From the NCBI RefSeq assembly GCF_900095725.1, contig NZ_FMMP01000006.1, positions 744,001-808,000 on the forward strand: a stretch of 64,000 bases of DNA. The letters run 5' to 3'. The translations under genes were made by a program, and so were the position numbers. Shown in pieces: positions 53,229-61,622 of this stretch. Below the pieces are notes generated by a model that searched no databases, was not told where the DNA came from, and worked only from the letters and a program-made list of their open reading frames with translations. The DNA comes from Cellulosilyticum sp. I15G10I2. Lineage in GTDB: Bacteria > Bacillota > Clostridia > Lachnospirales > Cellulosilyticaceae. The number at the start of each line of letters is the position of its first letter. Position 1 is the first letter of the stretch.

Positions 53229-55121
53229 TTAAAATGGCCAATCTTCCTCCGGTAATTCTTCTTGCTTATATAAGCCACCATATCCATAATCTTTTTCTAA
53301 CTCGCGTACATGAGAATAAAAACGCTTTCTGCTGCTATCAAAATATAACCTTGCCTCTTTATCACTTGTGCCTGTAGGTCTGTCTTTGAAAAGTGATATG
53401 CTGCCATCTCTTGGATCTACTGGGTGAGCACCTTTTCCGTTCCACTTGGCTCCAGAATCAATAGCGTCTTTGTACTCTTTATATTCTTGCTTCTCCTTTT
53501 CTGTTGCTCTATGGACTGCAATAATATAATCTGCTAGGTTTATAATGTCTCCTGATCCACATACATCAAATTTAGTTACCTTTTGACCTGTTTCACTTGG
53601 TTTTCTTGGATGTGCAACTAAATGCACAACTGCTTGGTATTTAACCGCAAAGGCCTTTAACTTATCTACGAATAACCTTTGTGCTAATAAATCATTTCTG
53701 AATGTATTATTAAGTACAATTTTCATGAGGTTATCTAAGACAAATACTCTAACCCCTTTTCTTTTAGCTAAGATCTCCATCATCTTCAATATGGCATCTT
53801 CACTGTTGTCATTTTTGTCATATAAAAATAACTTGTCATTTATCCACTCTGTTAGCTGCCTTTTAGCTGCATCGTTAGTCTTAACATATTTTCTGCCATC
53901 TTTTGTTGTAGCTTCAACAAAGTCATGTTCATTAGTTAGTGTAGTATATAGCCAGAACTTAAAGTTATTTGGGGTAAGCTCTCCAGAAAATGCAAACACT
54001 TTATATCCCTGGCTTAATGGTTCTGCAATGCACATTTGATTAAGTAGTGTAGACTTACCTCCGCCATTATAGCCTGTTGTAATGACTAAGCTCCCCATCA
54101 CGGTTCCCATTATGTACTGATCAAGTAGTGCTATTCCTGTCTTGATCTTTTCGGCCTCATACACATTAAAGTCTGAAATGCTGTTCATTGTAAGTACGCC
54201 ATCTATTTCAAGTTCTACTGCTTTATTTAGCTCATTGAGTACTGTTTGTTTGCCGAATTTATATAGTATTTCATTGATGTCATTTGCTTTCATGCTGTAA
54301 ACAACTTTTACACTATCATTTGGCAGCCTATTAGCTACTTTTCTTGCTCCGTCTCTTCCAGGAGCGTCATTGTCATACCACACTATAATCTCTTTAAATT
54401 GACTTAACCACTCCCAGCAGCTATCTATCCATTCCTCACTTGTAGCGCCTGTTGGAACTGATACTGCATTCTTATACCCCGCTTCTATAAGGCTTAAACA
54501 ATCAATTTCACCTTCGCATATTACAAGTGACTGACCTAAATCAACTTTATCCATGTTGTACAATGTGTTGACATTGGTATCTTTCTGGAACCACATCTTT
54601 AGCTCATCTTTATTTACTATTTTTTTAGCGGGCCTATATTTATTGCTTATATGCATTCCACTTTCATCGTTGTAAACGAAAACAATGTTATTATTGTCTG
54701 ACTTGATCCCTGAATGATCTATTGTCTTTTTGCTTATATGTCTTAAGGCTAAATAATTAACAACAACATCTGCGAGATTATCATGTTTAATAGGCTTAGA
54801 TTTTGTTTTACGTTTAGTAGGTTTCAATAACTCAATATTAGTTAGTCCAAAATCATCTATAATCTTTTGCAAGCTTTCGTAAAAAGTTAATCCATAGTGC
54901 TGCATATAGTGATCTATTAAGTTATATATGCCCCCACAGGCAAAACACTTGAATTGCTTTAAGTTGTAGTCAAAACTAAGACTTGGGTGACTGTCCGAGT
55001 GCATGAAGCAAATATACTTTTTATTTTTGACCTCTAGGTGTAAATCACTGACAATCTTTGTCTCTATCTGCTCTGGACTTAAAGTATCAATGATTTCATT
55101 TCTAATTTTTATCAAATCCAT
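53229..55121 (-). CDS. DNA primase-helicase
   Basis: 630 residues from the ATG at 55121 (GGAGGTG upstream). A CHC2 zinc finger (CFMHSDSHPSL and FKCFACGG), a TOPRIM domain with LVICEGEIDCL and IVWYDNDAPGRDG, then a DnaB-type RecA domain with Walker A GYNGGGKST and VFVLDNLMKI. Same fused design as T7 gp4: lays down primers and unwinds the fork. Confidence 0.92.
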   Translation of the reverse strand: MDLIKIRNEIIDTLSPEQIETKIVSDLHLEVKNKKYICFMHSDSHPSLSFDYNLKQFKCFACGGIYNLIDHYMQHYGLTFYESLQKIIDDFGLTNIELLKPTKRKTKSKPIKHDNLADVVVNYLALRHISKKTIDHSGIKSDNNNIVFVYNDESGMHISNKYRPAKKIVNKDELKMWFQKDTNVNTLYNMDKVDLGQSLVICEGEIDCLSLIEAGYKNAVSVPTGATSEEWIDSCWEWLSQFKEIIVWYDNDAPGRDGARKVANRLPNDSVKVVYSMKANDINEILYKFGKQTVLNELNKAVELEIDGVLTMNSISDFNVYEAEKIKTGIALLDQYIMGTVMGSLVITTGYNGGGKSTLLNQMCIAEPLSQGYKVFAFSGELTPNNFKFWLYTTLTNEHDFVEATTKDGRKYVKTNDAAKRQLTEWINDKLFLYDKNDNSEDAILKMMEILAKRKGVRVFVLDNLMKIVLNNTFRNDLLAQRLFVDKLKAFAVKYQAVVHLVAHPRKPSETGQKVTKFDVCGSGDIINLADYIIAVHRATEKEKQEYKEYKDAIDSGAKWNGKGAHPVDPRDGSISLFKDRPTGTSDKEARLYFDSSRKRFYSHVRELEKDYGYGGLYKQEELPEEDWPF

Positions 55122-55132
55122 AACCACACCTC

Positions 55133-55954
55133 CTACGCTAATACTTCACCCGTTATTGGGTCTAGTTCTGGACTATTACTAACATTTTCTTGCTGATCTA
55201 AGTAGTTTTCATCCAAATAGTCCACATATCCACCATTAAAAAATGTACTGCCATGCTGTGCCTTCCTCCACGGCTCAAGATCAAGCCCCCTAATATATCT
55301 GCTAATAGACCTTTGAATTTGCTCATACCCATATAATTCTATAAGCCTAGGTAATTTTTTAAACGCTTGCGCCTGGCCCTTTTTATTTGGGTAAATGCTC
55401 CAGAGCAAATCCATTTGCTCAATATGTTTATTATTTGGTTTATTATTACTTGGTTTATTATTACTTGGTATATTCTTTTTTGGTATTGGTGTGGCGATTT
55501 CGTCATTTGCATTTGTCGTTTCTTCATGTTTGCATTTGTCGTTTTCGTCAAATGCATTTGGCGCATCATACATAATTTCAACCTCTTGCTGCACGGGCTT
55601 ATCATCATTTTTAGTGTCCATTAATGCATCTAATGCTATGTAATCTATCGAGTACCACAATGTTCTATCTACTCTTGATTTATTGTAGTTGCCTACGATT
55701 AATAACCCTTTTTTTCGTAACCCTTCAAGAGCACGTCTTACAGCATTATCACTTAAAAAAGGGATACTTTCTTGCCATCTACTGATTGGATTATAGGTCC
55801 AGTACCTTCCGTCTTTAAAATTAACTCCATTTTCTTGATTTTTCTCTAGCCAGTAATGGATCTGTTGTAATACAATAGCATCATTTAAGCCTACTAGCTC
55901 GGCTAGGCATCTATCTATTACAATTGGATTCTTATTAAATAAAACCTTAGCCAT
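55133..55954 (-). CDS. Phage replication initiator
   Basis: 273 residues. N-terminal winged helix (LAELVGLNDAIVLQQIHYWL, then NAVRRALEGLRKKGLL) as in phage replisome organisers; a polar linker with PSNNKPSNNKPNNK; and a C-terminal DnaD/helicase-loader-like part (LIELYGYEQIQRSISRYI). It lies next to the helicase, its partner. Its linker DNA carries iteron-like repeats. Confidence 0.78.
   Translation of the reverse strand: MAKVLFNKNPIVIDRCLAELVGLNDAIVLQQIHYWLEKNQENGVNFKDGRYWTYNPISRWQESIPFLSDNAVRRALEGLRKKGLLIVGNYNKSRVDRTLWYSIDYIALDALMDTKNDDKPVQQEVEIMYDAPNAFDENDKCKHEETTNANDEIATPIPKKNIPSNNKPSNNKPNNKHIEQMDLLWSIYPNKKGQAQAFKKLPRLIELYGYEQIQRSISRYIRGLDLEPWRKAQHGSTFFNGGYVDYLDENYLDQQENVSNSPELDPITGEVLA
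55425..55560. repeat. Iteron-like repeats within the initiator gene, candidate origin
   Basis: TTTGCATTTGTCGTTT occurs at 55506-55521 and 55529-55544 (23-base period), a related GCATTTGGCG follows, CGTCA-N3-GCATTTG occurs twice, and CAAATGCATTTG (55549-55560) is a perfect palindrome. Next to these lies an AT-rich tandem repeat TTGGTTTATTATTAC. Similar to lambda ori inside gene O. Confidence 0.55.
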
Positions 55955-55958
55955 AGTT

Positions 55959-56084
55959 TTAATGCCCCCTTAATCGTTTATGCTGCTCTCTCATCTTTAT
56001 TTTGTGCTGACCAAATATGACTATCATTAAATACAATTTGATTAAAATAACTGCTAATATTAGCTCTAGTGTGATTTTTAACAT
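55959..56084 (-). CDS. Small membrane protein
   Basis: 41 residues: one hydrophobic helix (LELILAVILIKLYLMIVIF), then a basic tail. AAAGGGG precedes the ATG, and its end contains the ribosome site of the initiator. Unknown role. Confidence 0.62.
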   Translation of the reverse strand: MLKITLELILAVILIKLYLMIVIFGQHKIKMREQHKRLRGH

Positions 56085-56191
56085 AATACACCCCTTTCAC
56101 GCTAAATTAACTAAAACTACTCCCTTTTTAAGATTTCGACAATTTAAGACAAATTTCTACTGGTTTTATTAACCGTTAACAAATGTTGCTT

Positions 56192-56455
56192 TTAACACAT
56201 CCTATCCTCCTTTGATAAAAAGAGGCCATCATCTTTAATACGTAGTCTATATATTGAAGAATCATCTAAGCAGTATAGAGCCTCATGATACATTATGAAT
56301 ATTGATTTCTGATCTTTATACTCATGTTTTTTGACTTCAATATCTTTAATTGGAAAGCTAATACTGTTTATAAAAACATACTTAATTTTAGGATTCTTAA
56401 TTAACTCATTAAGAATTTTAAATACCATCTCAGGATTAAGATTTTTGTGCGTCAT
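56192..56455 (-). CDS. Early protein, unknown
   Basis: 87 residues. Start is helical (PEMVFKILNELIKNPKIKY), then strands (KSIFIMYHEALYCLDD). No known family. The 56,085-56,191 gap upstream of the membrane peptide shows nothing clear. Confidence 0.58.
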   Translation of the reverse strand: MTHKNLNPEMVFKILNELIKNPKIKYVFINSISFPIKDIEVKKHEYKDQKSIFIMYHEALYCLDDSSIYRLRIKDDGLFLSKEDRMC

Positions 56456-56456
56456 G

Positions 56457-56675
56457 CTACCCCTCCATCCCTGACCACTTGCAAAATGGCGAATAATATA
56501 AACGCTGTCCGTTCGTAAAAGTAACCTTTAACCGCTCCTTGTGTGCTACCACAGCTGTTGGTTGCCATGCTGATTTATCACCTACTGCTCGCTGATGTGC
56601 TGCATGTACCCTGATAAATAACTGCTGATGCTCCTTTTTAAGATTTAAGAACCCTCTAATCTTCTCCAAAGTCAT
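56457..56675 (-). CDS. Small basic early protein, unknown
   Basis: 72 residues. Helix (KIRGFLNLKKEHQQLFIRVH) then WQPTAVVAHKERLKVTFTNG. GGAGG before the ATG. One base from the next gene. Confidence 0.6.
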   Translation of the reverse strand: MTLEKIRGFLNLKKEHQQLFIRVHAAHQRAVGDKSAWQPTAVVAHKERLKVTFTNGQRLYYSPFCKWSGMEG

Positions 56676-56725
56676 AATTACCGCCTCCTAATCAAATTCC
56701 GTTTCTAATCTATAAGATATGGCCC

Positions 56726-56827
56726 TTAAATCTGGCACCACAAAAATACTAACGTTGATATAAGCATTAAATTTATTATTAAACCTGAAGCTGCATCATT
56801 TAAAGCTGATTTAACTTTATTATTCAT
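56726..56827 (-). CDS. Tiny membrane peptide
   Basis: 33 residues with one hydrophobic segment (GLIINLMLISTLVFLW). AAGGGAG 6 bases before the ATG. Position at the start of the replication operon. Confidence 0.55.
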   Translation of the reverse strand: MNNKVKSALNDAASGLIINLMLISTLVFLWCQI

Positions 56828-56842
56828 TTGTAACTCCCTTGC

Positions 56843-56871
56843 CTAGATATAACAAATATGTTATAATCTAG
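56843..56871. promoter_or_regulatory. Near-perfect long palindrome, probable operator
   Basis: CTAGA-TATAACA, 4 bases (AATA), TGTTATA-A-TCTAG. One inserted base breaks perfect symmetry. It lies directly before the ribosome site of the first replication-operon gene. Confidence 0.65.
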
Positions 56872-56887
56872 ATACCAATTAGATTTT

Positions 56888-57382
56888 TTAAACATAAGCT
56901 CTTACAAGACTGCCATCTTGTGAGGGCTTTTTACTTCGCATGAAGTTTTTAATTACAAGTGGTAAGCTTACCTCTGCCAAGTCTGCTACCTCTTTTGTTG
57001 CTCGATCCCATCTTTCTAGTTCGTGATCTTCTATCACTCCATCACATGCTATATCAATCATATCCATTTGAATGGCTTGGATATCATGATACTCTTTCTG
57101 GAAGCGTAGTGTGAGAGTTTCTAAGCTTGCGTGTACGATAGGGGGTAAAATCAATCTTCCTAGCTCAGTGCATTGTTGTAAATATACGTAACCTAATATT
57201 GGATCATCGTAAACTTGTACAATTCTCCTAACCATACTTTCAGATGGAGTTATAAGCCCCTTTTCCCACTTTGATAAGGTAGACTTGTCCGAAATTCCGA
57301 TCAGTCGGCACGCATCATCTTGTGTTAATCCTCTAACTTTCCTTGCAGTAACTAATAGATCTGTAAATAATCTTTTGTACAT
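56888..57382 (-). CDS. HTH regulator with long C-terminal domain
   Basis: 164 residues. XRE helix-turn-helix in residues 10-60 (ARKVRGLTQDDACRLIGISD, then STLSKWEKG); the rest is helical with no recognised fold. It could bind the palindrome at 56,843 or that at 57,418. First regulator of the early operon. Confidence 0.78.
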   Translation of the reverse strand: MYKRLFTDLLVTARKVRGLTQDDACRLIGISDKSTLSKWEKGLITPSESMVRRIVQVYDDPILGYVYLQQCTELGRLILPPIVHASLETLTLRFQKEYHDIQAIQMDMIDIACDGVIEDHELERWDRATKEVADLAEVSLPLVIKNFMRSKKPSQDGSLVRAYV

Positions 57383-57417
57383 AATGATCTTCTCCTTTGT
57401 TCGGTAGTGCTATAAAG

Positions 57418-57440
57418 TCAACTTTTGATAGTAAAGTTGA
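57418..57440. promoter_or_regulatory. Perfect inverted repeat before HTH gene
   Basis: TCAACTTT, 7 bases, AAAGTTGA, 36 bases before the start of the 57,382 gene. Probable operator. Confidence 0.6.
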
Positions 57441-57565
57441 TTCCATCAGCTATTCCAAATTAGCTTTAGATATAATAGACTATAGTCAAAGATTTCCTTC
57501 CTCTAACAGTAAAACCTCCCACCAAACTGTTAGAAACTTTTGCCTCCGACTGTAGATAGACCGCC

Positions 57566-57754
57566 TTATGGCTTAGTTGTAAAATATTTTTCCGCTTTTT
57601 TCATTGAGTCATCAAAGTATTGTGACAAGGCATCCATGATCTCTTCAGTGTCTTCAGTATTGTACCCCTCTGTCTCAATGTGCAATTCGATTGTAATCAT
57701 AGTTTCATTTTTCAAGTATAATTGAGATTTACTAGCCATTATTTTTTCATGCAT
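57566..57754 (-). CDS. Small acidic protein, unknown
   Basis: 62 residues. TIELHIETEGYNTEDTEE then a helix (MDALSQYFDDSMKKAEKYF). GGGAGG 8 bases before the ATG. Unknown function; may act near the switch. Confidence 0.58.
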   Translation of the reverse strand: MHEKIMASKSQLYLKNETMITIELHIETEGYNTEDTEEIMDALSQYFDDSMKKAEKYFTTKP

Positions 57755-57769
57755 TGTAGCTGCCTCCCG

Positions 57770-57949
57770 TTAAACTAATAGGCCTTCTTGTCGTCCGATT
57801 CGTATAAACTCCTCCTGTTGCTGGGGAGTTAACTTTTCTAGCACCGCATTTACATAAATAATCTTTGCTTGTTCCAATGTCTGCTCAAATGTAGGTCTAT
57901 TTGGGTTTGTGGAAAAACTGTGTGTGATTTTATTCGCATATCTCCCCAA
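57770..57949 (-). CDS. Small helical protein, unknown
   Basis: 59 residues from a TTG at 57949 preceded by AGGGGG. TFEQTLEQAKIIYVNAVLEK and PQQQEEFIRIGRQEG are helical. Unknown function. Confidence 0.5.
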   Translation of the reverse strand: MGRYANKITHSFSTNPNRPTFEQTLEQAKIIYVNAVLEKLTPQQQEEFIRIGRQEGLLV

Positions 57950-57994
57950 TCTAAACACCCCCTCACTTATAAAATATGATTTAGGAAAATTGTC

Positions 57995-58234
57995 CTATGA
58001 TGACAGATTGAAATATTGCCTTTTGGTAATTTGGTTGCTAAAAAAAATTTCATTTATATCTTCTAGTGTCAACTCTAATTCTTTTGATACAGCTTCAATT
58101 TCATGCCGTGTGAACTCAATAATTCCAAGTTCTTTGCGATTATAGCTTTTTGTTGATATTCCCATTTTTCCCGCCAACATCAGCTGTGTTAGTTTCTTCT
58201 TTTTACGAATATTAGATAATCTAACTGAATCCAT
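57995..58234 (-). CDS. Cro-like HTH repressor
   Basis: 79 residues from the ATG at 58234 (GAGGTGAG upstream). HTH: NIRKKKKLTQLMLAGKMGIS, then SYNRKELGIIEF. Transcribed away from the CI-like gene from a consensus promoter that an operator covers. Carries one further operator copy in its own 3' end. Confidence 0.82.
   Translation of the reverse strand: MDSVRLSNIRKKKKLTQLMLAGKMGISTKSYNRKELGIIEFTRHEIEAVSKELELTLEDINEIFFSNQITKRQYFNLSS
58015..58030. promoter_or_regulatory. Operator copy 3 (within the cro-like gene)
   Basis: ATTGCC-TTTT-GGTAAT, 11 of 12 to the consensus ATTACC-N4-GGTAAT. Confidence 0.6.
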
Positions 58235-58250
58235 TATCTCACCTCTTTTC

Positions 58251-58266
58251 ATTACCTTTTGGTAAT
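58251..58266. promoter_or_regulatory. Operator copy 1 of the lysogeny switch
   Basis: ATTACC-TTTT-GGTAAT, a perfect palindrome, between the cro-like start and its -10. Confidence 0.78.
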
Positions 58267-58269
58267 TTA

Positions 58270-58298
58270 ATTTTATATTACCAAAAGGTAATTGTCAA
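58270..58298 (-). promoter_or_regulatory. Leftward early promoter with operator copy 2 in its spacer
   Basis: Read leftward: TTGACA (58298-58293), 17 bases, TAAAAT (58275-58270). The spacer is exactly the operator ATTACC-N4-GGTAAT (58277-58292) plus one base. Repressor binding must shut this promoter. Confidence 0.85.
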
Positions 58299-58379
58299 TA
58301 TAAAAATTATATTTTTGGTAATATATATTACTTTTTCTACATTTTAAATTATAATTTAGGTAATTAAAGGAGGATGGAT

Positions 58380-58739
58380 ATGGACGTTTTCAGAGAAAGA
58401 TTACTTGAACAATTAAAAAAACGCGAAATGCATCAACAGGACCTAGCAGATAAAACAGAAATTACACCAGCCACTATATCCAGATACATCACTGGCAAGA
58501 GAAAGCCAAGTGGGGAAAATATAAATCGCATTGCCAAAGAGCTAGGTATATCTGCTGATTACCTCCTTGGAATTACTAACAACCCCACTACTAATGATGA
58601 CCAACTAAATACAGGTGCAAAACAAAAGCTTAACGAGTATTTAAAAGATAAAGATGAAGATTACGCCGAGTTCGTTCTAAATTTAATAAAGGGGATAGAT
58701 AAAAGAGAACTAGCTAAGAAAAACAAAAATAGTTTATAA
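58380..58739 (+). CDS. CI-like phage repressor
   Basis: 119 residues from the ATG at 58380 (AAAGGAGG 6 bases upstream). N-terminal HTH (LKKREMHQQDLADKTEITPA, then TISRYITGKRKPSGENI), then a short helical C-terminus without the LexA-type protease fold. Its TATAAT lies at 58350-58355. Maintains lysogeny by holding the leftward promoter off. Confidence 0.82.
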   Translation: MDVFRERLLEQLKKREMHQQDLADKTEITPATISRYITGKRKPSGENINRIAKELGISADYLLGITNNPTTNDDQLNTGAKQKLNEYLKDKDEDYAEFVLNLIKGIDKRELAKKNKNSL

Positions 58740-58762
58740 CAAATATATTAGGGGGAATATAT

Positions 58763-59719
58763 ATGGAAAATAAATTGTTCGATTTTATAGCAATTGACTT
58801 TGAAACAGCTAATAGCAGCATGGGGAGTGCCTGTTCAATGGGGCTTGCTTTTGTACGCAATAATGAGATTGTAGATACTAGATATTATCTTATCAAACCT
58901 CCACTATTAGAGTTCGATGTCTCGAATATAGAAATTCATGGCATTACACCTGAAATGGTTAAAGGTGCTCCGACTTTTGATAAAGTATGGCTAGAGATTG
59001 AAGAAATAGTTAATAATAACATTTTAGTAGCGCATAATGCACGATTTGATATGTCAGTTCTAAAGTGTTGTTTAGAGTTTTATCACTTTCCCATTCCTAA
59101 TATAAAATATGTATGTAGTATCCCTATATCCAGCAGAGTATGCAAAAAGGTTGGCACTAGCCTTATTGAAAGAGCTGGTTTCTTAGGAATTGAGTATAAT
59201 AATGCACATAACTCACTTGAGGATGCAAAAGTATGCGCCACTCTTGTTATAGAAACAATAAGACTAGACAATCAGCGATTAAAAACGCAGCCTAGAGATT
59301 TTGAAAAGTTTTGTGCTACTTATTCCAATATTACTATTTATGACTTAGGTTTATTAGAACCTCAAAGAACATTTACTAAAAAGTCAAAATATGCAGGTAA
59401 ACGGATAGCTATTTCCGAGATTGCTGCCACTACAGACTCTATAGATACATTAAGTCCTTTTTATAATAAGACTTTTGTATTTACTGGAGATCTCAAAGGT
59501 ATTCCAAGGAAAGTTGCTATGCAAAAAGTCGTAGATAAGGGTGGCCTTTTAAAAAGCACCGTGAACAAAGACCTGAATTTTTTGGTTTTAGGTATACAAG
59601 ATCTTAAATTGGTTGGTGAAGATGGGATGAGTTCTAAAGAACGAACAGCTAAAACACTAATATCAAAAGGGGCTTCAATTAAAATTTTATGTGAAGATGA
59701 GTTTTTGGCTATGCTATAA
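58763..59719 (+). CDS. DnaQ-like exonuclease with BRCT domain
   Basis: 318 residues. The DEDDh 3'-5' exonuclease has DFETA at residues 10-14, HNARFDMSVL and HNSLEDAKVC; the C-terminal 90 residues form a BRCT domain (KTFVFTGDLKGIPRKVAM; VNKDLNFLVLG). It could process DNA ends in repair. It sits with the repressor, so it is probably expressed in the lysogen. Confidence 0.86.
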   Translation: MENKLFDFIAIDFETANSSMGSACSMGLAFVRNNEIVDTRYYLIKPPLLEFDVSNIEIHGITPEMVKGAPTFDKVWLEIEEIVNNNILVAHNARFDMSVLKCCLEFYHFPIPNIKYVCSIPISSRVCKKVGTSLIERAGFLGIEYNNAHNSLEDAKVCATLVIETIRLDNQRLKTQPRDFEKFCATYSNITIYDLGLLEPQRTFTKKSKYAGKRIAISEIAATTDSIDTLSPFYNKTFVFTGDLKGIPRKVAMQKVVDKGGLLKSTVNKDLNFLVLGIQDLKLVGEDGMSSKERTAKTLISKGASIKILCEDEFLAML

Positions 59720-59749
59720 TATAATACATAAAAAAGAAAGGTTGATTGT

Positions 59750-60019
59750 ATGGAACAAATACTTAATGAAATATTGAAAAAGTTAGATACTCTGCAAAAT
59801 GATGTAACAAGCTTAAAGCAAGGGCAAGATGAGATAAAAAAAGAAGTTGTAGAAATAAATCGTAAAACTACTGTTATCTTTGATCAAACAGCGAATCTTA
59901 CAGAGTTCACTACTTCTTCTACTGAGGCGTTAAAACGTATTGAAAAAGAGCTTAATACTATTGAAACAGTTACCGCAAAAAACTGCTTTGATATTACGCA
60001 TCTTAAAGCAATCAAATAA
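59750..60019 (+). CDS. Coiled-coil small protein, unknown
   Basis: 89 residues, almost entirely coiled coil (LNEILKKLDTLQNDVTSLKQ and TEALKRIEKELNTIETV). GAAAGG upstream. Part of the lysogenic operon; ends at a terminator. Confidence 0.65.
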   Translation: MEQILNEILKKLDTLQNDVTSLKQGQDEIKKEVVEINRKTTVIFDQTANLTEFTTSSTEALKRIEKELNTIETVTAKNCFDITHLKAIK

Positions 60020-60046
60020 ACTAAAATAAATATTAAACTCGACATT

Positions 60047-60091
60047 AAAGACATGGCACATATTAAAAATAATATTGGCATGTCTTTTTTT
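60047..60091 (+). terminator. Terminator of the lysogeny operon
   Basis: AAAGACATG/CATGTCTTT stem with further weak pairing in the loop, then T-run to 60,091. Confidence 0.85.
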
Positions 60092-60129
60092 GTATAAATC
60101 TATAGCACACTAAATTAGGGGGAATTAAA

Positions 60130-60576
60130 ATGGCATTTAATCTTAAAAATATGTTTGAAGGGCTTGCAGGAAATTTATCTATACAAGACTTAGAAAAGGC
60201 TAATCAGCAATATGGCAAGTTTCTTATTGAAGGCGAACAAATTCAAGAAGCTTTTACTCTTATCCGCGATGCGGTAGTATTCACTAATATTCGTATCATA
60301 ATAGTAGACAAGCAAGGAGCAACTGGGAAAAAGACTGCTATAAAATCAATATACCTTATGAATATTGTTGACTGCTCTATGGAAACTGCCGGAGCTGGGA
60401 TCGATGATAGTGAAATAACTCTTACATATTTAACAAGTATCAATAGGCTTGCACATAATGAACAATTAGCTACTTATAAAATGGAGTTTCCTAAAAAAAT
60501 GGAGATAGAGCCTTTATACCGTAAGTTGTTTACGCTAGGCTACAATAACCGCTTAGAACTTAATAAAGCAAACTAA
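60130..60576 (+). CDS. PH domain-containing protein (bPH_1, YokE-like)
   Basis: 148 residues of the bacterial PH-like PF08000 family: GEQIQEAFTLIRDAVVFTN, RIIIVDKQGATGKK and the final helix EPLYRKLFTLGY. Common on Firmicutes prophages (YokE is on SPbeta). Role unknown. Confidence 0.8.
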   Translation: MAFNLKNMFEGLAGNLSIQDLEKANQQYGKFLIEGEQIQEAFTLIRDAVVFTNIRIIIVDKQGATGKKTAIKSIYLMNIVDCSMETAGAGIDDSEITLTYLTSINRLAHNEQLATYKMEFPKKMEIEPLYRKLFTLGYNNRLELNKAN

Positions 60577-60649
60577 AATAATAGAAGGCATGACGCAGAT
60601 AAAACAAGCTTTGTTATGCCTTTTCATCTTAAACATAGGAGGGAAATTG

Positions 60650-61609
60650 ATGCCTGATAAGTACTTCGCAACCCAAATCTTCAAATATAATCTTTTAAAA
60701 GCAACTGGCAATGAATTTCAATCTATTTTTTATCGGTTAATGGAAAACTTATATAATGATTTTGTTCCGGTAAGAACACAAGGAGCCATTGGCGATAGAA
60801 AATGTGACGGATATCTTCAAGGTAGAGGTATATTTTATCAAGTCTTTGCCCCACTTGATATTAGCGCTACAGCTACATTAAAAAGTGCTATAGATAAACT
60901 CCAAGAAGATTTTGAGACTCTATACTTGCATGTGCAAAATGGACATTGGGAAACTATTAAGGATTATTATTATATTATAGGTGATAAGACTCTTGGGATT
61001 TATCCCGATCTAGAAGACAAACGTCAGGCACTTGCAAAAAAATATCCCGGCATTAAATTTTATATAAAAGGAGAAGCATACCTCCACAGCCTGTTTAGTT
61101 CTTTAGGGGATATCTCTAAGATGACCCAGGTGTTGGATTGTTATATTCCTACTCCAAACTTCGATACTATTAATTTTGATATAATCAAAAACATTGTAAC
61201 TCATCTTATAAAATCATCTCTTCCTATTATTGGGTGTGAAGATAGATATATCGCACCTGATTTTGAGGAAAAAATTGTTTTTAATAATCTTAATTCTTAT
61301 ATAGGTAACCACTTAAGACATGCTAACTACTTCTGTGATAACTTAAGAGATTATTTTAATTCAACTAACGATGGAGCTGAAGAAATATTAAAGGTTAAAT
61401 TAAATAACTTATACAAAGAATCTATAGGTAAATTTGATGACTCTAGTGAACAATTCTTCTATATATTAAATAATTTATTTGAAATCAATGATGAATTAGA
61501 TAATTTTATAAAAAACACTTACTATAGTAATATTTTTATAATAATGTCTTTTTATTTCGAAGCATGTGATATATTTGAAGAGCCCATAAAAATAGTAGAT
61601 GCCTGTTAA
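60650..61609 (+). CDS. ABC-3C system effector/CTD protein
   Basis: 319 residues from the ATG at 60650 (AGGAGGG upstream). The first 80 residues include GAIGDRKCDGYLQGRGIFYQ, a pattern resembling PD-(D/E)XK nuclease folds found in these systems. The helical remainder is a probable ABC-3C C-terminal domain. Convergent with the ATPase gene. Expected to cut nucleic acid when the ATPase senses phage; this is inferred from the family. Confidence 0.68.
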   Translation: MPDKYFATQIFKYNLLKATGNEFQSIFYRLMENLYNDFVPVRTQGAIGDRKCDGYLQGRGIFYQVFAPLDISATATLKSAIDKLQEDFETLYLHVQNGHWETIKDYYYIIGDKTLGIYPDLEDKRQALAKKYPGIKFYIKGEAYLHSLFSSLGDISKMTQVLDCYIPTPNFDTINFDIIKNIVTHLIKSSLPIIGCEDRYIAPDFEEKIVFNNLNSYIGNHLRHANYFCDNLRDYFNSTNDGAEEILKVKLNNLYKESIGKFDDSSEQFFYILNNLFEINDELDNFIKNTYYSNIFIIMSFYFEACDIFEEPIKIVDAC

Positions 61610-61622
61610 TGTGGCATCTACT
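61594..61622. terminator. Convergent terminator of the ABC-3C genes
   Basis: Perfect AGTAGATGCC/GGCATCTACT stem, 9-base loop. It spans both stop codons and has T-runs on both sides. Confidence 0.8.

Noticed and set aside
55367-55643. Several overlapping rightward open frames opposite the initiator
   Set aside because: They arise from the repeat-rich linker region and have repetitive nonsense products without ribosome sites.
56897-56928. Strong hairpin in the 3' end of the HTH gene, with T-run on the plus strand
   Set aside because: No rightward gene needs it, and leftward it lacks a T-run. Overlaps codons; may be chance or RNA structure.
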